NCBI GenBank assembly: GCA_948465665.1 | Contig: CAOJXI010000002.1 | Span: 1-39,170 of the forward strand | DNA length: 39,170 bases | DNA from: an uncultured Clostridia bacterium | GTDB lineage: Bacteria; Bacillota; Clostridia; Oscillospirales; Ruminococcaceae | Reading direction: 5' to 3' | Part shown: positions 38,996-39,170 of the stretch, one piece after another | Position numbering within the stretch: the stretch's first letter is position 1 | Layout of the letters: each line of letters opens with the position of its first letter | Position numbers and translations under genes: made by a program | Notes under the pieces: generated by a model | What the model was told of the DNA's origin: nothing | Databases searched by the model: none | What the model saw: only the letters and a program-made list of their open reading frames with translations

Positions 38996-39170
38996 TATGT
39001 GAGATAAAGCTCATTTGCGGGAGAAAGCTAAGATGAGTACAAGCTGGGGCGGATTAAAAAGGTTTCGGGTCTAGGGGGCTGTTCCTCAAAAGCCCCCTAG
39101 TCGCGCCCGCAGGCGCGAAATACCCCAGCAGGCTTAAAGCCAAGGTAAAGCTGACCTAAGAAACTGAAAA
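38996..39170 (-). repeat. Structured non-coding repeat element, copy 3 (opposite orientation, continues past window end)
   Basis: Reverse complement contains ctggggtatttcgcgcctgcgggcgcgac, hairpin CTAGGGGGCT..AGCCCCCTAG, acccgaaacctttttaatccgcc, ending in CTCACAT. Confidence 0.8.

Overview
Clostridia-type (Firmicutes) chromosomal window, about 39 kb. Left end, minus strand: a glycerol catabolism region (GlpP antiterminator, GlpK, two-subunit FAD-dependent G3P dehydrogenase/oxidoreductase, the first codons of what is probably DUF1667), interleaved with small accessory genes (nitroreductase, degenerate NUDIX, RHH protein, antitoxin-like protein). Plus strand: an acyl-CoA synthetase, then a conserved core miaB-ricA(ylbF)-[NTase, NUDIX]-mutS-mutL-miaA-hfq, a HlyD-like protein, sepF-ylmH-divIVA-lspA-rluD, a split transketolase, a small DUF3791/DUF3990 cassette, ylbJ (minus), yqfC-yqfD-phoH-ybeY-dgkA-era-yqzL-like-recO-mutS2. 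The most interesting structure is non-coding. It is a three-copy family of large structured intergenic repeats (about 13756-14339, 36172-36522, 38996-end). Their hairpins differ in sequence but keep pairing (compensatory changes). One copy has terminal inverted repeats and possible 8-bp target duplications, and is itself interrupted at TTA by a 160-bp MITE with its own TIRs and 3-bp TSD. A fused-tip 23-bp version of that MITE lies 200 bp away. The second item to follow up is a DUF3791-DUF3990-DUF3791-like cassette with possible ADP-ribosyltransferase/TA character. All family names are from recognition of the translated sequences. No searches were run.
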